A DNA stretch of 34,194 nucleotides from contig DHWF01000027.1 of NCBI GenBank assembly GCA_002413045.1, positions 1-34,194 on the forward strand, read 5' to 3'. How positions within the stretch are numbered: the stretch's first letter is position 1; each line of letters starts with the position of its first letter. The notes beneath the pieces were generated by a model. It saw only the letters and a program-made list of their open reading frames with translations, was not told the origin of the DNA and did no database searches. Origin of the DNA: Chloroflexi bacterium UBA5189 (lineage in GTDB: Bacteria > Chloroflexota > Limnocylindria > Limnocylindrales > CSP1-4). Shown one piece after another: positions 1-7,569 of this stretch. Both the position numbers and the translations under genes were made by a program.

Positions 1-748
1 TCGAGCCGGCCTCGCGGATGTGGTAGCCGGAGATCGAGATCGTGTTCCAGCGCGGCATCTCGCGCGTCCCGAACTCGATCGTGTCCGTCACGAGGCGCAT
101 CGACGGCGCGGGCGGGAACAGGAACTCCTTTTGGGCGACGAACTCCTTGAGGATGTCGTTCTGGGTCGTGCCCTCGAGCATCGCCCGCGGGAAGCCGGCC
201 TTCTCGGCGGCCACGATGTACATCGCCCAGATCGGGGCGGCGGGCGAGTTGATCGTCATCGAGGTCGACACCTTGTCGAGGGGCAGGCCGTCGAGCAGGA
301 CCTCCATGTCCGCCAGCGACGAGACGCCCACCCCGCACGTCCCGAACTCCCCCTCGGCCTCCGGGTCGTCCGAGTCGTAGCCGTACAGCGTCGGCATGTC
401 GTACGCGATCGAGAGGCCCGTCTGGCCGGCCGCGAGCAGGTCCTTGAAGCGGCGGTTCGTGTCCTCCGCGGCGCCGAAGCCCGCGAACATGCGCATGGTC
501 CACAGGCGCGAGCGATAGCCCGACGGGTGGATGCCGCGGGTGAACGGCGCCTCGCCCGGCAGGCCGATGCGCTCGGCGGCCGCGTCACCGTCCCCCGCCT
601 GCGACCACGGGCCGTAGACCGGGTCCAGCTCGATCTCGCCGAGCGTGCGGAAGCTCGGCTCGCGCTCCGGCGCCCGGGCGAGCGCGGGGTCCAGCCGCTC
701 GACCTTCCACGCGCGCCGGCGCGCCTGCCAGTCGATGCGCTCGGTCAT
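1..748 (-). CDS. Acyl-CoA mutase large subunit (methylmalonyl-CoA mutase family), N-terminal part only
   Basis: The frame is open from an ATG at 748 to the window edge, giving about 249 residues. It belongs to the coenzyme B12-dependent acyl-CoA mutases, which interconvert branched and linear acyl-CoAs such as methylmalonyl-CoA and succinyl-CoA in the cytoplasm. Family blocks are clear: PFTRGIHPSGYR, LWTMRMFAGFG, AAGQTGLSIAYDMPT, GYDSDDP, TQNDILKEF and ISISGYHIREAG. These form the start of the substrate-binding TIM barrel. The cobalamin-binding part, if it is on the same chain, lies outside the window. The usual T-M-Y of the substrate channel reads S-G-Y, so the exact substrate (methylmalonyl, isobutyryl or ethylmalonyl type) is open. 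The gene follows the lipoprotein by 20 bases and probably shares its transcript. No clear Shine-Dalgarno precedes the ATG. Confidence 0.9.
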   Translation of the reverse strand, partial: MTERIDWQARRRAWKVERLDPALARAPEREPSFRTLGEIELDPVYGPWSQAGDGDAAAERIGLPGEAPFTRGIHPSGYRSRLWTMRMFAGFGAAEDTNRRFKDLLAAGQTGLSIAYDMPTLYGYDSDDPEAEGEFGTCGVGVSSLADMEVLLDGLPLDKVSTSMTINSPAAPIWAMYIVAAEKAGFPRAMLEGTTQNDILKEFVAQKEFLFPPAPSMRLVTDTIEFGTREMPRWNTISISGYHIREAGS

Positions 749-768
749 GCGGGCGACAGTACCACCGG

Positions 769-1404
769 CTACGGCGCGGGCATCGCCGCGGCGGCGGCGA
801 CCGCGGCCTCGACCCGCTGGTCGTGCGCGGCGCGAGAGGCGTTCGGGTCCACCGTGGTGGCGACGATGACGACCCACACGTAGGGTCCGTCGGGCCAGAC
901 CACGACCGTCTGCAGGGATAGGTTGTTGAGCGTCTCGAGACGGAACACAAGCCCGGCGCCCGGCATGCTCGGGCGGGTCGTCGTGATGTTCTCGGTGTGG
1001 GACGCGTTCTGGGCGCCCGCCGTATAGAACTCCTCGACCCACGCCACCTGGACGGCCGGCTGGGCGGGCGTCTCGGTCGACATGAGGGCGATGACGGTGC
1101 CGTCGCCGTTCGTCCCGTCCCAGGTTGCGCCGGCGAACCGCAGCTCCGAGATCCCATGGGTCGCGTACGTGCCGAGGGCGCCGGACGTGCAATTCGCCCC
1201 CGAATCGACGAGGTCGGGGGTGCGGCCCTCGAGCTGTTTCGGCAACAGCCCCTCGAGGGTTGCGAACGTGCCGGGTGCCTTGCTGTCGGCGAAACAGCCG
1301 CTCCCCGCCGGTGACGCGGAACCGTTGGTGCCCCCGCAGGCGGCAACGGCGAGTGCAAGCGCGAGGATCGCGAGGATCGGCGCCGGGACGCCGGCGCGCC
1401 TCAC
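769..1404 (-). CDS. Putative lipoprotein of unknown function
   Basis: This is a 211-residue exported lipoprotein. It begins with RRAGVP, then a hydrophobic stretch (ILAILALALAVAAC) ending in a lipobox whose Cys is about residue 23, so it should be lipid-anchored outside the membrane. The mature part has an Ala-rich end and beta-type hydrophobic segments such as VVVWPDGPYVWVVIVATTV; I recognise no domain. The start is the GTG at 1404, because it overlaps the stop of the upstream DnaJ-like gene (GTGA) and puts the signal peptide right at the N-terminus. The open frame upstream of this GTG is only antisense-like extension inside the DnaJ-like gene. It is followed 20 bases later by the mutase gene. 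Function unknown; it could be a stress or substrate-binding lipoprotein, but nothing in the sequence shows it. Confidence 0.72.
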   Translation of the reverse strand: MRRAGVPAPILAILALALAVAACGGTNGSASPAGSGCFADSKAPGTFATLEGLLPKQLEGRTPDLVDSGANCTSGALGTYATHGISELRFAGATWDGTNGDGTVIALMSTETPAQPAVQVAWVEEFYTAGAQNASHTENITTTRPSMPGAGLVFRLETLNNLSLQTVVVWPDGPYVWVVIVATTVDPNASRAAHDQRVEAAVAAAAAMPAP

Positions 1405-2069
1405 TGTGCCGGCGCGGACTGGTAGTGGAGGATGCCCCGGCCCTCGAGGTCGTCGCGCAGGACGCGCGCGGCGGCGACCAGGTCCGGGTCGCGCGAGATC
1501 GTCCGCGCGAGCCAGTCGATGTACGTGGGCTCGAAGTCCGCGACCTGGCCCAGGGTGTGCCCGTGGAACTTGCCGAACTCGATGGGCCATGCCCGTGCTG
1601 CATCGAGCGTGGGCGGCTCCGGCGGCCGGAAGTTGTGCTGGCGGCGCCGGCTCAACGGGCCGTTGGGCTGCGACGCCCGGAGCGGCTCACGGCGGAGGCG
1701 GTCCGCGGTCGATGGGTGCTTCGGCTCGTGGCGCAGGCGGGGGCCCGTCGTCGTGTTGCGCGGCCGGAACGTCGAGGTGGTGTCGACGCGGCCGGTGACC
1801 GGGCGCTCGGGCTTGGGCTCCGGTGGCCACGTGCCGTGGCGGCTGGCGGCGCCGTTGCCGTTCGTCTCGAGCGTCGCGGCCGCGCGCAGCTCGGCATAGG
1901 CCCGATTGATCTCGGCCATGCGGCGTGTCGCGCGCTCCGCCGCGGCCGGGTCGGACTGGGTCAGGTCCGGATGGTGCTCGCGGGCGAGCTTGCGCCAGGC
2001 CGCCTTGATCGTCGCCTGTCCCGCGTCGCGGGGCACGCCAAGCACGTCGTGTGGGTTGCGTCGGGGCAC
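1401..2069 (-). CDS. DnaJ-domain protein with an ExoX-C/DUF3820-like C-terminal segment
   Basis: The protein is about 222 residues. Residues 5-60 form a J-domain (NPHDVLGV, IKAAWRKLAREHHPDL with the HPD signature, then an INRAYAEL helix), so it should stimulate an Hsp70 ATPase. A basic, low-complexity Pro/Arg linker follows. The last 70 residues contain IEFGKFHGHTLGQVADFEPTY and IDWLAR, which matches the short FGK-x-x-G-x-T-L domain seen at the C-terminus of ExoX-like exonucleases (DUF3820-like). No Gly/Phe region or zinc-finger domain of a full DnaJ is present. I set the start at GTG 2069 because a -10-like TACACT lies 7 bases before it. The ATG at 2075 is also in frame but sits one base from that hexamer. 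First gene of the DnaJ-like, lipoprotein, mutase operon. Confidence 0.82.
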   Translation of the reverse strand: MPRRNPHDVLGVPRDAGQATIKAAWRKLAREHHPDLTQSDPAAAERATRRMAEINRAYAELRAAATLETNGNGAASRHGTWPPEPKPERPVTGRVDTTSTFRPRNTTTGPRLRHEPKHPSTADRLRREPLRASQPNGPLSRRRQHNFRPPEPPTLDAARAWPIEFGKFHGHTLGQVADFEPTYIDWLARTISRDPDLVAAARVLRDDLEGRGILHYQSAPAQ

Positions 2070-2076
2070 GCCCATG

Positions 2077-2082
2077 AGTGTA
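2077..2082 (-). promoter_or_regulatory. Candidate -10 box of a leaderless promoter for the DnaJ-like gene
   Basis: On the minus strand TACACT is followed by 7 bases and then GTG (2069). The spacing fits transcription starting at or next to the start codon. No convincing -35 box is visible. One of seven similar arrangements in this window. Confidence 0.4.
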
Positions 2083-2125
2083 TCGAGGCGGCCCGCCGAT
2101 CCCGGCTCTCGATTCCGACTCGACC

Positions 2126-2131
2126 TACCAT
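2126..2131 (+). promoter_or_regulatory. Candidate -10 box of a leaderless promoter for the alpha/beta hydrolase
   Basis: TACCAT is followed by 7 bases and then ATG at 2139. The hexamer overlaps the alternative ATG at 2130, which argues for 2139 as the real start. The divergent -10 candidate at 2077-2082 lies about 45 bases away. Confidence 0.4.
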
Positions 2132-2138
2132 GGCCTCG

Positions 2139-3242
2139 ATGACGAGTCGGAAGCTGGGCCTGACGGCAGCCCTGACAGTCGGGCCGATCGCAGCATGGCG
2201 GTTCGCGCAGGCGTACCGCGCACGCGCCGGCTACCCGCATCGGCACCCACCCGACCACGACCCGAGCTTCCTCGGGCTCGCCTTCGAGGACCTCACGATC
2301 CCGTCCGGCGGCGTGGACCTGCCGGCGTGGTGGATCCCGGCGCGCGATGGGGCGCCGGGCCCCGCCGTCCTGCTGATCCACGGCTGGGAGTCGGCGCGCG
2401 ACCGGACCCTCCCGAACGCCCAGATCCTGCATGCGATCGGCATGCACGTCCTCACCCTCGACGTGCGCGGCCACGGTGCGAACCCGGCGGAGGAGCTGCC
2501 GCTGACGGCGGGCGAGTTCGGCGAGGACGCACTGGCCGGTGTACGGACCCTGCTGGCGCGGCCGGACGTGACCGCCGTCGGGATCCTCGGCCACTCGATG
2601 GGCGGCATCGGCGCGCTGCTGGCGTCCGCCGCCGAGCCGGCCGTGCGCGGCGTCGTCGCCGCCTCCACGCCCGCCGATCCGTACCGACTGACCCGCCAGA
2701 CCTTCCGGCTCGCGAAGCTGCCGTTTCCCGGACCGCTGGCCTGGCCCCTCGCGTGGCTCACGACCCACGTGTTCCTGGCACCGCGCGGCCACACGGTCCG
2801 TGGCGTGTCCGCGGCGCGCGCGATCGAGACGTACCAGGGGCCGGTGCTGCTGATCCACGGCGACGCAGACCGCGTCGTCCCGATCAGCCACGTCCGCAGG
2901 CTCGAGAACGCGGTCGAGGCGGCGCGCGAGGACGAGCCGGACGCCGGGCCCGTCGAGGTCCTCGTCATCCCGGGCGGCGAGCACAGCTGGCTGTACGAGT
3001 TCAGCGCGTACCGCGGCGCGGTGGGCCGGTTCCTGACCGAGGCGCTCGGTGGCCCGCTCGACCCCGCGCAGGCCGAGGCGATCGCCCGCGCCACGCCCGC
3101 GTCGCGACTGCCGCAGCGCGAGCACCCGTTCTCGGCGATGCAGGGCGAGCCGGGCGGGGTGCGGACGCTCGTGCGCGCGATCCGAATGGCCGGCGGCGGT
3201 GAGCCCGATGCGAACGTCGGCGAGGCACCGGACCCCGCATGA
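2139..3242 (+). CDS. Alpha/beta hydrolase fold protein
   Basis: A 367-residue serine hydrolase of the alpha/beta fold. An N-terminal hydrophobic stretch (LGLTAALTVGPIAAW) may anchor it in the membrane or act as an uncleaved signal. The first strand and oxyanion region read VLLIHGWES. The nucleophile elbow is GHSMGG, the acid is in the strand VLLIHGDADRVVP, and the catalytic His is in GGEHSWLYE. The section VDLPAWWIPARDG before the first HG motif is typical of enzymes acting on small esters or peptides of the S9/DUF1749-like group, but the substrate cannot be read. The Ser-Asp-His triad looks complete. The start at ATG 2139 is chosen over ATG 2130 because the latter lies inside the -10-like hexamer. 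Its last four bases overlap the nitroreductase start (ATGA), so the two are probably translated together. Confidence 0.85.
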   Translation: MTSRKLGLTAALTVGPIAAWRFAQAYRARAGYPHRHPPDHDPSFLGLAFEDLTIPSGGVDLPAWWIPARDGAPGPAVLLIHGWESARDRTLPNAQILHAIGMHVLTLDVRGHGANPAEELPLTAGEFGEDALAGVRTLLARPDVTAVGILGHSMGGIGALLASAAEPAVRGVVAASTPADPYRLTRQTFRLAKLPFPGPLAWPLAWLTTHVFLAPRGHTVRGVSAARAIETYQGPVLLIHGDADRVVPISHVRRLENAVEAAREDEPDAGPVEVLVIPGGEHSWLYEFSAYRGAVGRFLTEALGGPLDPAQAEAIARATPASRLPQREHPFSAMQGEPGGVRTLVRAIRMAGGGEPDANVGEAPDPA

Positions 3243-3763
3243 GCGATGTCTGGGACGCGATTCGGGGCAAGCGCATGGTCCGCCGATTCGCGGACCGGCT
3301 GCTCAGGCCCGAGCACCTGACGCGAATCGTCGATGCGGGTCGCCACGCGGGCAGCTCGAAGAACAAGCAGCGCTGGGACTTCGTGGTCGTCGAGGATCGC
3401 GCTCGATTGGGCGCGCTCGCGAAGGTCGGGCCGTTCGCGGACCACGTCGGCGGCGCCGCCGCCGCGGTCGCGCTCGTCACCCCGGACCCGACGGTGGGGG
3501 GTGCGTCGTTGTCGCTGGTCTGGGACGCGGGCCTCGCCGCCGAGAACATGATGCTGGCGGCGTGGGAGCTCGGCGTCGGGAGCTGCCCCGCGACCGTGTA
3601 CGAGCAGTCAGTCGCGCGGCAGGTGCTCGGGATCCCGGAGGATCGCTGGTGCGGCTACGTCCTCTCGTTCGGGTACCCGGCGGACCCCGAGGACATGACC
3701 CGGCCCCCGAAGGCCGGCGGGCGACGACCCCTCGACGAGGTCATTCATCGAGAGACGTGGTGA
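3239..3763 (+). CDS. Nitroreductase family protein
   Basis: 174 residues, the normal size for a compact NAD(P)H/FMN-dependent nitroreductase. The N-terminus has the family signature AIRGKRMVRRFADRLL and then HAGSSKNKQRWDFVVVED, where the R-x-x-R-x-F and the SSKNKQ segment contact FMN phosphate. The middle helix LAAENMMLAAWELGVGSC and the end YVLSFGYPAD also match the family. Such enzymes reduce nitro compounds, quinones or flavins in the cytoplasm as dimers; the physiological substrate is not visible. It overlaps the upstream hydrolase by four bases. It converges with the DUF4032 gene, with 23 bases shared between the two opposing coding ends. Confidence 0.88.
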   Translation: MSDVWDAIRGKRMVRRFADRLLRPEHLTRIVDAGRHAGSSKNKQRWDFVVVEDRARLGALAKVGPFADHVGGAAAAVALVTPDPTVGGASLSLVWDAGLAAENMMLAAWELGVGSCPATVYEQSVARQVLGIPEDRWCGYVLSFGYPADPEDMTRPPKAGGRRPLDEVIHRETW

Positions 3764-4994
3764 AATCCCTCGCCGGCGGCAGCGCCGGGGTCGGGACCTC
3801 CGGGGCGGGAGCGCCCTCGGCAAGGTAGGCCTCGATCGCGGCCTTGAGGCCGACGTCCCGCCCGGCGCGCTCGGAGAGCAGCCACTTGTGTTCGAGGACA
3901 TCGCTGTAGGCCTGGATCAGGTCGCGGTCGCCAACCACCGGGCGGAGCAGCCGCAGCGCGGGGTCGAGCACATGCCGGCGCCAGCGGCGCGCCCCGATCT
4001 CCTCGGTGGTCGCTCGCCCCGTTCGATGCCGCAACCAGGCGATGTGCTCGCGCATGTCGTTGAGGAGGAGGCGGGCCTGGCCCTCGAGCGCGTGGATACC
4101 CGTCAATCGCTCGAGCTCGATCGCGTGGAACGCCCGGTTCGTCGTCGCGACCCGCAGCCGGACGTCGTCGCCGCCGGCCGCGGGCACGACCTCGATCTCG
4201 TCGACCGCGAAACCGAGCTCGTTGAGGCGCCGGAGCTGGCCCCGGATGGCGTGCCGGTCGCCGGCGGGCAGCCGCGGCTCGAGGTGCAGCTCGTGCCACA
4301 CCGCGTGATAGCGCTCGCGGACGTTCTCGGACGCGGCGATCGCGGACTCCACGTCATCCGGCCGGCCCTGGGACAGCGCCACGTCCGCAAGGCCGTAGCC
4401 GACGTTCTCGACGAGGATCTCCAGGTCGAACGCGCGCTGCCCGTCGGACAGCGAGGGGTGCACCTCGCTCGTCTCGGCGTCGACCAGGAAGGCCTGGATC
4501 CGGGCGCCGTCGCGCCGGAACAGCGTGTTCGCGAGCGAGCAGTCGCCCCAGAACACCCCGCCCCGATGCAGGTCGACCAGGAGCCAGGCCATCGCGTCGA
4601 GCAGCCGATCGCGATATGGCCCCGGACCCAGCGGGAAGCGCGCCAAGAGCCGCCGGAACTGGAGCGAGTGCGCCAGGTATTCCGTGACCAGGACTGCCGA
4701 GCCGGCCGCCGGACGCGACGCGATCCCGATCGCGTTGACCGCGGGCAGGCGCACCCGCTCGAGGTGATTGAGCACCGCGTACTCGCGCTCGGCGACGTCG
4801 ATCGGCTCCTCCTTGAGGGCGATCAGCGCACCGTCGACGACGAGGAACCGGACGAGGTGGCGCGACGGCCCGACAGGCAGGACCCGGAAGTCGAGGCTGG
4901 CCGGCCACGCCTCCAGCTCGAGCTCCCACGGCAGGTCGAGCAGCACGCCCGCGCGCCGCAGGCGCAGGAGCGGGAATGCCGTGGCGTTGTTCAC
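3741..4994 (-). CDS. DUF4032 protein with a lipopolysaccharide-kinase-like N-terminal domain
   Basis: 417 residues. The first half has an atypical protein-kinase/LPS-kinase layout: a candidate ATP-lysine at K61 (LIALKEEP), a glutamate-rich helix (DVAEREYAVLNHLE), an aspartate D151 and asparagine N156 in WGDCSLANTLF that mirror the catalytic loop, and D172 in AFLVDAETSE in the place of the DFG aspartate. The second half (about 220-417) matches what I know as DUF4032, with an ITxIHALEG-type segment and WRRHVLDPALRLLR. I infer a small-molecule or polysaccharide kinase; no substrate is known. The start is the GTG at 4994, four bases after the preceding stop; an overlapping ATG closer to that stop runs into a stop in another frame. 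Third gene of the trio from 6431. Confidence 0.78.
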   Translation of the reverse strand: MNNATAFPLLRLRRAGVLLDLPWELELEAWPASLDFRVLPVGPSRHLVRFLVVDGALIALKEEPIDVAEREYAVLNHLERVRLPAVNAIGIASRPAAGSAVLVTEYLAHSLQFRRLLARFPLGPGPYRDRLLDAMAWLLVDLHRGGVFWGDCSLANTLFRRDGARIQAFLVDAETSEVHPSLSDGQRAFDLEILVENVGYGLADVALSQGRPDDVESAIAASENVRERYHAVWHELHLEPRLPAGDRHAIRGQLRRLNELGFAVDEIEVVPAAGGDDVRLRVATTNRAFHAIELERLTGIHALEGQARLLLNDMREHIAWLRHRTGRATTEEIGARRWRRHVLDPALRLLRPVVGDRDLIQAYSDVLEHKWLLSERAGRDVGLKAAIEAYLAEGAPAPEVPTPALPPARDFTTSLDE

Positions 4995-4998
4995 CGGA

Positions 4999-5550
4999 TC
5001 ATCGGGACGCAGGGGCGACCACGATGACGTGCGGGCCCCAGGCCGGGCGCGCGAGCAGCATCCGCCCGATCCCGAGCGGGCCCGGCAAGGGCGCGCCGAG
5101 CCGGGCAGGGTCCAACTGATAGAGCGCCGGCGGCGTCCCGAGGGCCGCCTCCGCCGGCGCCTCCAGGTAGATCGCGGCAACGCCCTCGTCGAATCGCGCC
5201 AGCGTGGCGGCGAGCCGGCCCTCCGTGTCCGGCTCCAGCAGGACCACCGCAGGCAGCTCGGGATTGGCCAGGCCCCGCGGCGGGCCATCCGTCCCGAACC
5301 AACTGGTCGTGCCGACCCACGCCGCTGCCCCGAGGTGCGCATCGCGCACCGCCGGCGCCCAGTCCGGCGCGGGCAGGCGCGCCATCGCGAACGCATTCCC
5401 GAGGTCCTCGGCGGCGCGCTCCAGCTCGACGGTCCCCCACCCGATTCCGGCGAGGCGCAGGCCGGCGACCCACGGGTCGCGCTCCGCGGCGGTACGGCGA
5501 AGGTCGCCGGCGACCGACAGGAGGCCGCCCGAGGTGGCGTCCGGGCTCAT
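4999..5550 (-). CDS. Hypothetical protein between acetyltransferase and DUF4032 genes
   Basis: 183 residues, Ala- and Pro-rich, with no signal peptide and no membrane segment. Segments such as LRLAGIGWGTVELERAAEDL, AAWVGTTSWFGTDG, LPAVVLLEPDTEGRLAATLARFDEG and WGPHVIVVAP suggest a small alpha/beta cytoplasmic protein. I do not recognise the family. Coding is supported by its exact ATGA overlap with the upstream acetyltransferase gene and the 4-base gap to the DUF4032 gene, which make a tight three-gene operon. The last segment could form an edge strand of a ligand-binding domain, but that is guesswork. It may be an accessory subunit of the predicted kinase. Confidence 0.68.
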   Translation of the reverse strand: MSPDATSGGLLSVAGDLRRTAAERDPWVAGLRLAGIGWGTVELERAAEDLGNAFAMARLPAPDWAPAVRDAHLGAAAWVGTTSWFGTDGPPRGLANPELPAVVLLEPDTEGRLAATLARFDEGVAAIYLEAPAEAALGTPPALYQLDPARLGAPLPGPLGIGRMLLARPAWGPHVIVVAPASR

Positions 5551-6431
5551 CGCAGGAGCAGGTCCGGCGCGGGCTCGCCGACGATCGCGAACCCGAGCGT
5601 CTCGTAGAGGTGCACGGCCGCCTGATTGTCGACCTCGACTGCAAGGTGGACCACGTCGCTGCCGGCATCGAGGGCCTCACGAACTGCCACGGCCGTCGCG
5701 AGCGCCGCGAGGCCGCGCCGGCGGAACGCCCGCCGGGTGCCGATCGACGACAGGTACGAGCCATCCGCCGTGGTGGCGCGGCGGGCGATCGCCGCGGGCA
5801 CGCCGTCGACGGCGACGAGCAGCACGGCACAGCCAGGGCGCGAGATGCACGCGAGCAGGTCGTTTTCGAGCGCCACCCGTCGATCGACGTCGACGCCGAA
5901 CGCATCCGCGAGGACGAGCGATGCGTCGACCGCCCAGCGCCGCCGCTCGGCCCAGCGCCGATCCGACGAGGCCCCATCGGTGGCGGCATCGCGGCTGGTC
6001 ACGGTCACGCTGCCGCGCCCGAACTCGGCAGCCACCCGCGCCCGCGCTGCCGCGATACGTTCGGCGGCCGTCGGGCCATCGACGAGGACCATGCGGCGAT
6101 CCGCGCCGAGCGTCTCGAAGCCGGCTCCGGCCAGCCGCGCCGCGAGGTCGCCCGGCGTCCCCCCGACCGGCAGCGGACGAACATGTGGGAGCCGATCGAT
6201 GGTCGCGAACAGCGTGATGACCTCGTCGAGCCGGCGATCGAACCCGCTCGCATCCGCCGGCCAGACCGGCGCGATCAGCCGGTTCCAGAACGGCTCGGCG
6301 TCGCTCGGGTCGTGGAAGAGCCAGCCATCGCCGAGGTCGCGCAACTCCCGCGCCGGCGTCTGCTGGGCGCGCGCCTCGTGGACGACCAGCCGGCGCGCCA
6401 GGTCGGGGTCGAAGATCCGAACGCCGCCCAC
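5547..6431 (-). CDS. GNAT-family N-acetyltransferase, probably two GNAT-like halves
   Basis: 294 residues. The C-terminal half (about 180-294) is a clear GNAT domain. The acetyl-CoA loop is in RRAFRRRGLAALATAVA, preceded by the strand GSYLSSIGT and followed by VVHLAVEVDNQAAVHLYETLGF, the classic last strand and helix. The N-terminal half resembles a degenerate second GNAT domain (GDLAARLAGAGFETLGADRRMVLVDG), an arrangement common in tandem-GNAT proteins. The acyl acceptor is unknown. The start is GTG 6431, which has TATGGT 6 bases upstream, a leaderless pattern seen elsewhere in the window; no Shine-Dalgarno is present. It leads a three-gene operon and is divergent from the cupredoxin gene, 78 bases away. 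Confidence 0.82.
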   Translation of the reverse strand: MGGVRIFDPDLARRLVVHEARAQQTPARELRDLGDGWLFHDPSDAEPFWNRLIAPVWPADASGFDRRLDEVITLFATIDRLPHVRPLPVGGTPGDLAARLAGAGFETLGADRRMVLVDGPTAAERIAAARARVAAEFGRGSVTVTSRDAATDGASSDRRWAERRRWAVDASLVLADAFGVDVDRRVALENDLLACISRPGCAVLLVAVDGVPAAIARRATTADGSYLSSIGTRRAFRRRGLAALATAVAVREALDAGSDVVHLAVEVDNQAAVHLYETLGFAIVGEPAPDLLLR

Positions 6432-6437
6432 GGCCGA

Positions 6438-6443
6438 ACCATA
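6438..6443 (-). promoter_or_regulatory. Candidate -10 box of a leaderless promoter for the GNAT gene
   Basis: TATGGT on the minus strand, 6 bases before GTG 6431. It sits in the 78-base divergent region shared with the cupredoxin gene. No clear -35 box. Confidence 0.4.
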
Positions 6444-6459
6444 GAGGAGATAGCACGGC

Positions 6460-6477
6460 CGCCGCGCTCTCGCGGCG
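6460..6477. promoter_or_regulatory. Inverted repeat in the divergent region before the cupredoxin gene
   Basis: CGCCGCG and its reverse complement CGCGGCG are separated by CTCT. It lies about 30 bases before the cupredoxin start, on the expected 5' leader. It could be an operator or an RNA hairpin; in DNA this GC-rich a chance occurrence is also possible. Confidence 0.25.
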
Positions 6478-6509
6478 CGCGCACGGATCCTGTCCGCCGG
6501 AGGTCTCTC

Positions 6510-6884
6510 ATGCGATCCATCCTTCGCGTCGCCCTTTCGATCACCGCCACCCTCGCCCTCGCGGCGTGCTCCGGAGGCGGCGGCACCGGCGGCGGTGCCG
6601 TGGCGTCGGTCTGCAACGACTCGACCGGCGCGACCGTTGTCGCGGCCACGGTCCAGAACAAGACCTGGTCGCAGCCGATCAACGCCAAGGTGGGTGACGT
6701 GATCACCTGGACGAACAATGACAGCGTGGCCCACAAGGTCGGCCTCGACGACGGCTCGTGCACGATGGGGGCGAATATCGCGCCCAGCGGCGGCACGGCT
6801 AGTCTGGTGTTCACGAAGGCCGGCACGTACCCGTTCCACTGCACCATCCATCCGACCATGACGGGCACGATCACGATCTCGTAA
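6510..6884 (+). CDS. Cupredoxin (plastocyanin-like) lipoprotein
   Basis: 124 residues. A hydrophobic signal (ILRVALSITATLALAAC) ends in a lipobox, followed by a Gly-rich spacer, so it is an outer-surface lipoprotein. The rest is one small blue copper domain. The type-1 copper ligands can be read: His in DSVAHKVGL, then Cys, His and Met in FHCTIHPTMTG. The preceding segment KVGDVITWTNND is the usual cupredoxin strand. It should carry single electrons or bind copper in the envelope. The start is firm: GGAGGT at 6499-6504 lies 5 bases before the ATG. It is 31 bases upstream of the sigma factor gene and may share its transcript. Confidence 0.9.
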   Translation: MRSILRVALSITATLALAACSGGGGTGGGAVASVCNDSTGATVVAATVQNKTWSQPINAKVGDVITWTNNDSVAHKVGLDDGSCTMGANIAPSGGTASLVFTKAGTYPFHCTIHPTMTGTITIS

Positions 6885-6915
6885 CCCGCGGCCGGCAACC
6901 GATCTGCGGAGAGCC

Positions 6916-7569
6916 GTGTTGAAGCGTTCGATGGACAGCGACACGGCCCTCGCTGCTCGCCTGGCTTCGGGCGTCGAGGCGGCCTTTCCCGCCGTCGTCG
7001 CGGAACACCAGGACCGCCTGTACTCGATCGCGCTGCGCCTGTTGGGCGACCGCCGCGACGCCGAGGAGGTTGCCCAGGACGCGCTCGTGCGCGCCTTCCG
7101 GGCGATGCGCGACTACCCGCACGAGCGCGTCGCGGCGCTGCGGCTGCGGCCGTGGCTTGCCTCGATCACCATCAACCTCGCCCGCAACCGGCGGCGCCGA
7201 CACGACGATCGCCAGCCGCCGGCCGCGCTCGAGCCGCTGCTGGATGCGGGCTTCGAGCCGGCGAGCGACGGTCGCTCCGCCCCGTCGACAAGCGCCGACC
7301 GGCGCGAGACCCAACGCGAGCTGGCCGCCGCGCTTCTGCGCCTGTCCCCGGCGGTCCGCGCGGCGATCGTGCTTCGCCATGTCGATGGCCTGAGCGTCGC
7401 CGAGGTTGCCGAGGCACTCGGGAGGCCGGAGGGGACGATCAAGGCCCAGGTCCACCGCGGGCTCCGTGAGCTCCGCACGCTGCTCGTGACGGCATCCGAG
7501 CCGTCTGTTTCTCATCGCTCCCCGATGCCTGCCGCACGCCCGCTCGCCGCCTTGGAGGCCGTCCGATGA
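6916..7569 (+). CDS. ECF-type sigma-70 family RNA polymerase sigma factor
   Basis: 217 residues. Region 2 covers about 20-85 (VVAEHQDRLYSIALRLLGDRRDAEEVAQDALVRAFRAM split by the usual helix pattern) and is followed by LASITINLARNRRRR. After a variable linker, region 4 (about 135-190) shows ALLRLSPAVRAAIVLRHVDG, LSVAEVAEALGRPEGTIKAQVHRGL, the -35-binding helix-turn-helix. No region 3, as expected for ECF factors. A short unstructured tail follows. The start could be GTG 6916, TTG 6919 or ATG 6931; GGAGAG at 6908-6913 fits TTG 6919 best by spacing, but GTG is kept as the longest reading. Its stop overlaps the next gene start (ATGA), so it is coupled to the methyltransferase-Ada fusion. No standard zinc-finger anti-sigma gene is beside it. 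Confidence 0.9.
   Translation: MLKRSMDSDTALAARLASGVEAAFPAVVAEHQDRLYSIALRLLGDRRDAEEVAQDALVRAFRAMRDYPHERVAALRLRPWLASITINLARNRRRRHDDRQPPAALEPLLDAGFEPASDGRSAPSTSADRRETQRELAAALLRLSPAVRAAIVLRHVDGLSVAEVAEALGRPEGTIKAQVHRGLRELRTLLVTASEPSVSHRSPMPAARPLAALEAVR

Noticed and set aside
1125..2138. Long plus-strand open reading upstream of the alpha/beta hydrolase
   Set aside because: It is antisense to the DnaJ-like and lipoprotein genes, is Arg/Gly-rich as expected of shadow frames in GC-rich DNA, and has no domain content.
3741..3763. Overlap of convergent nitroreductase and DUF4032 gene ends as something unusual
   Set aside because: Short convergent overlaps are common in compact GC-rich genomes.
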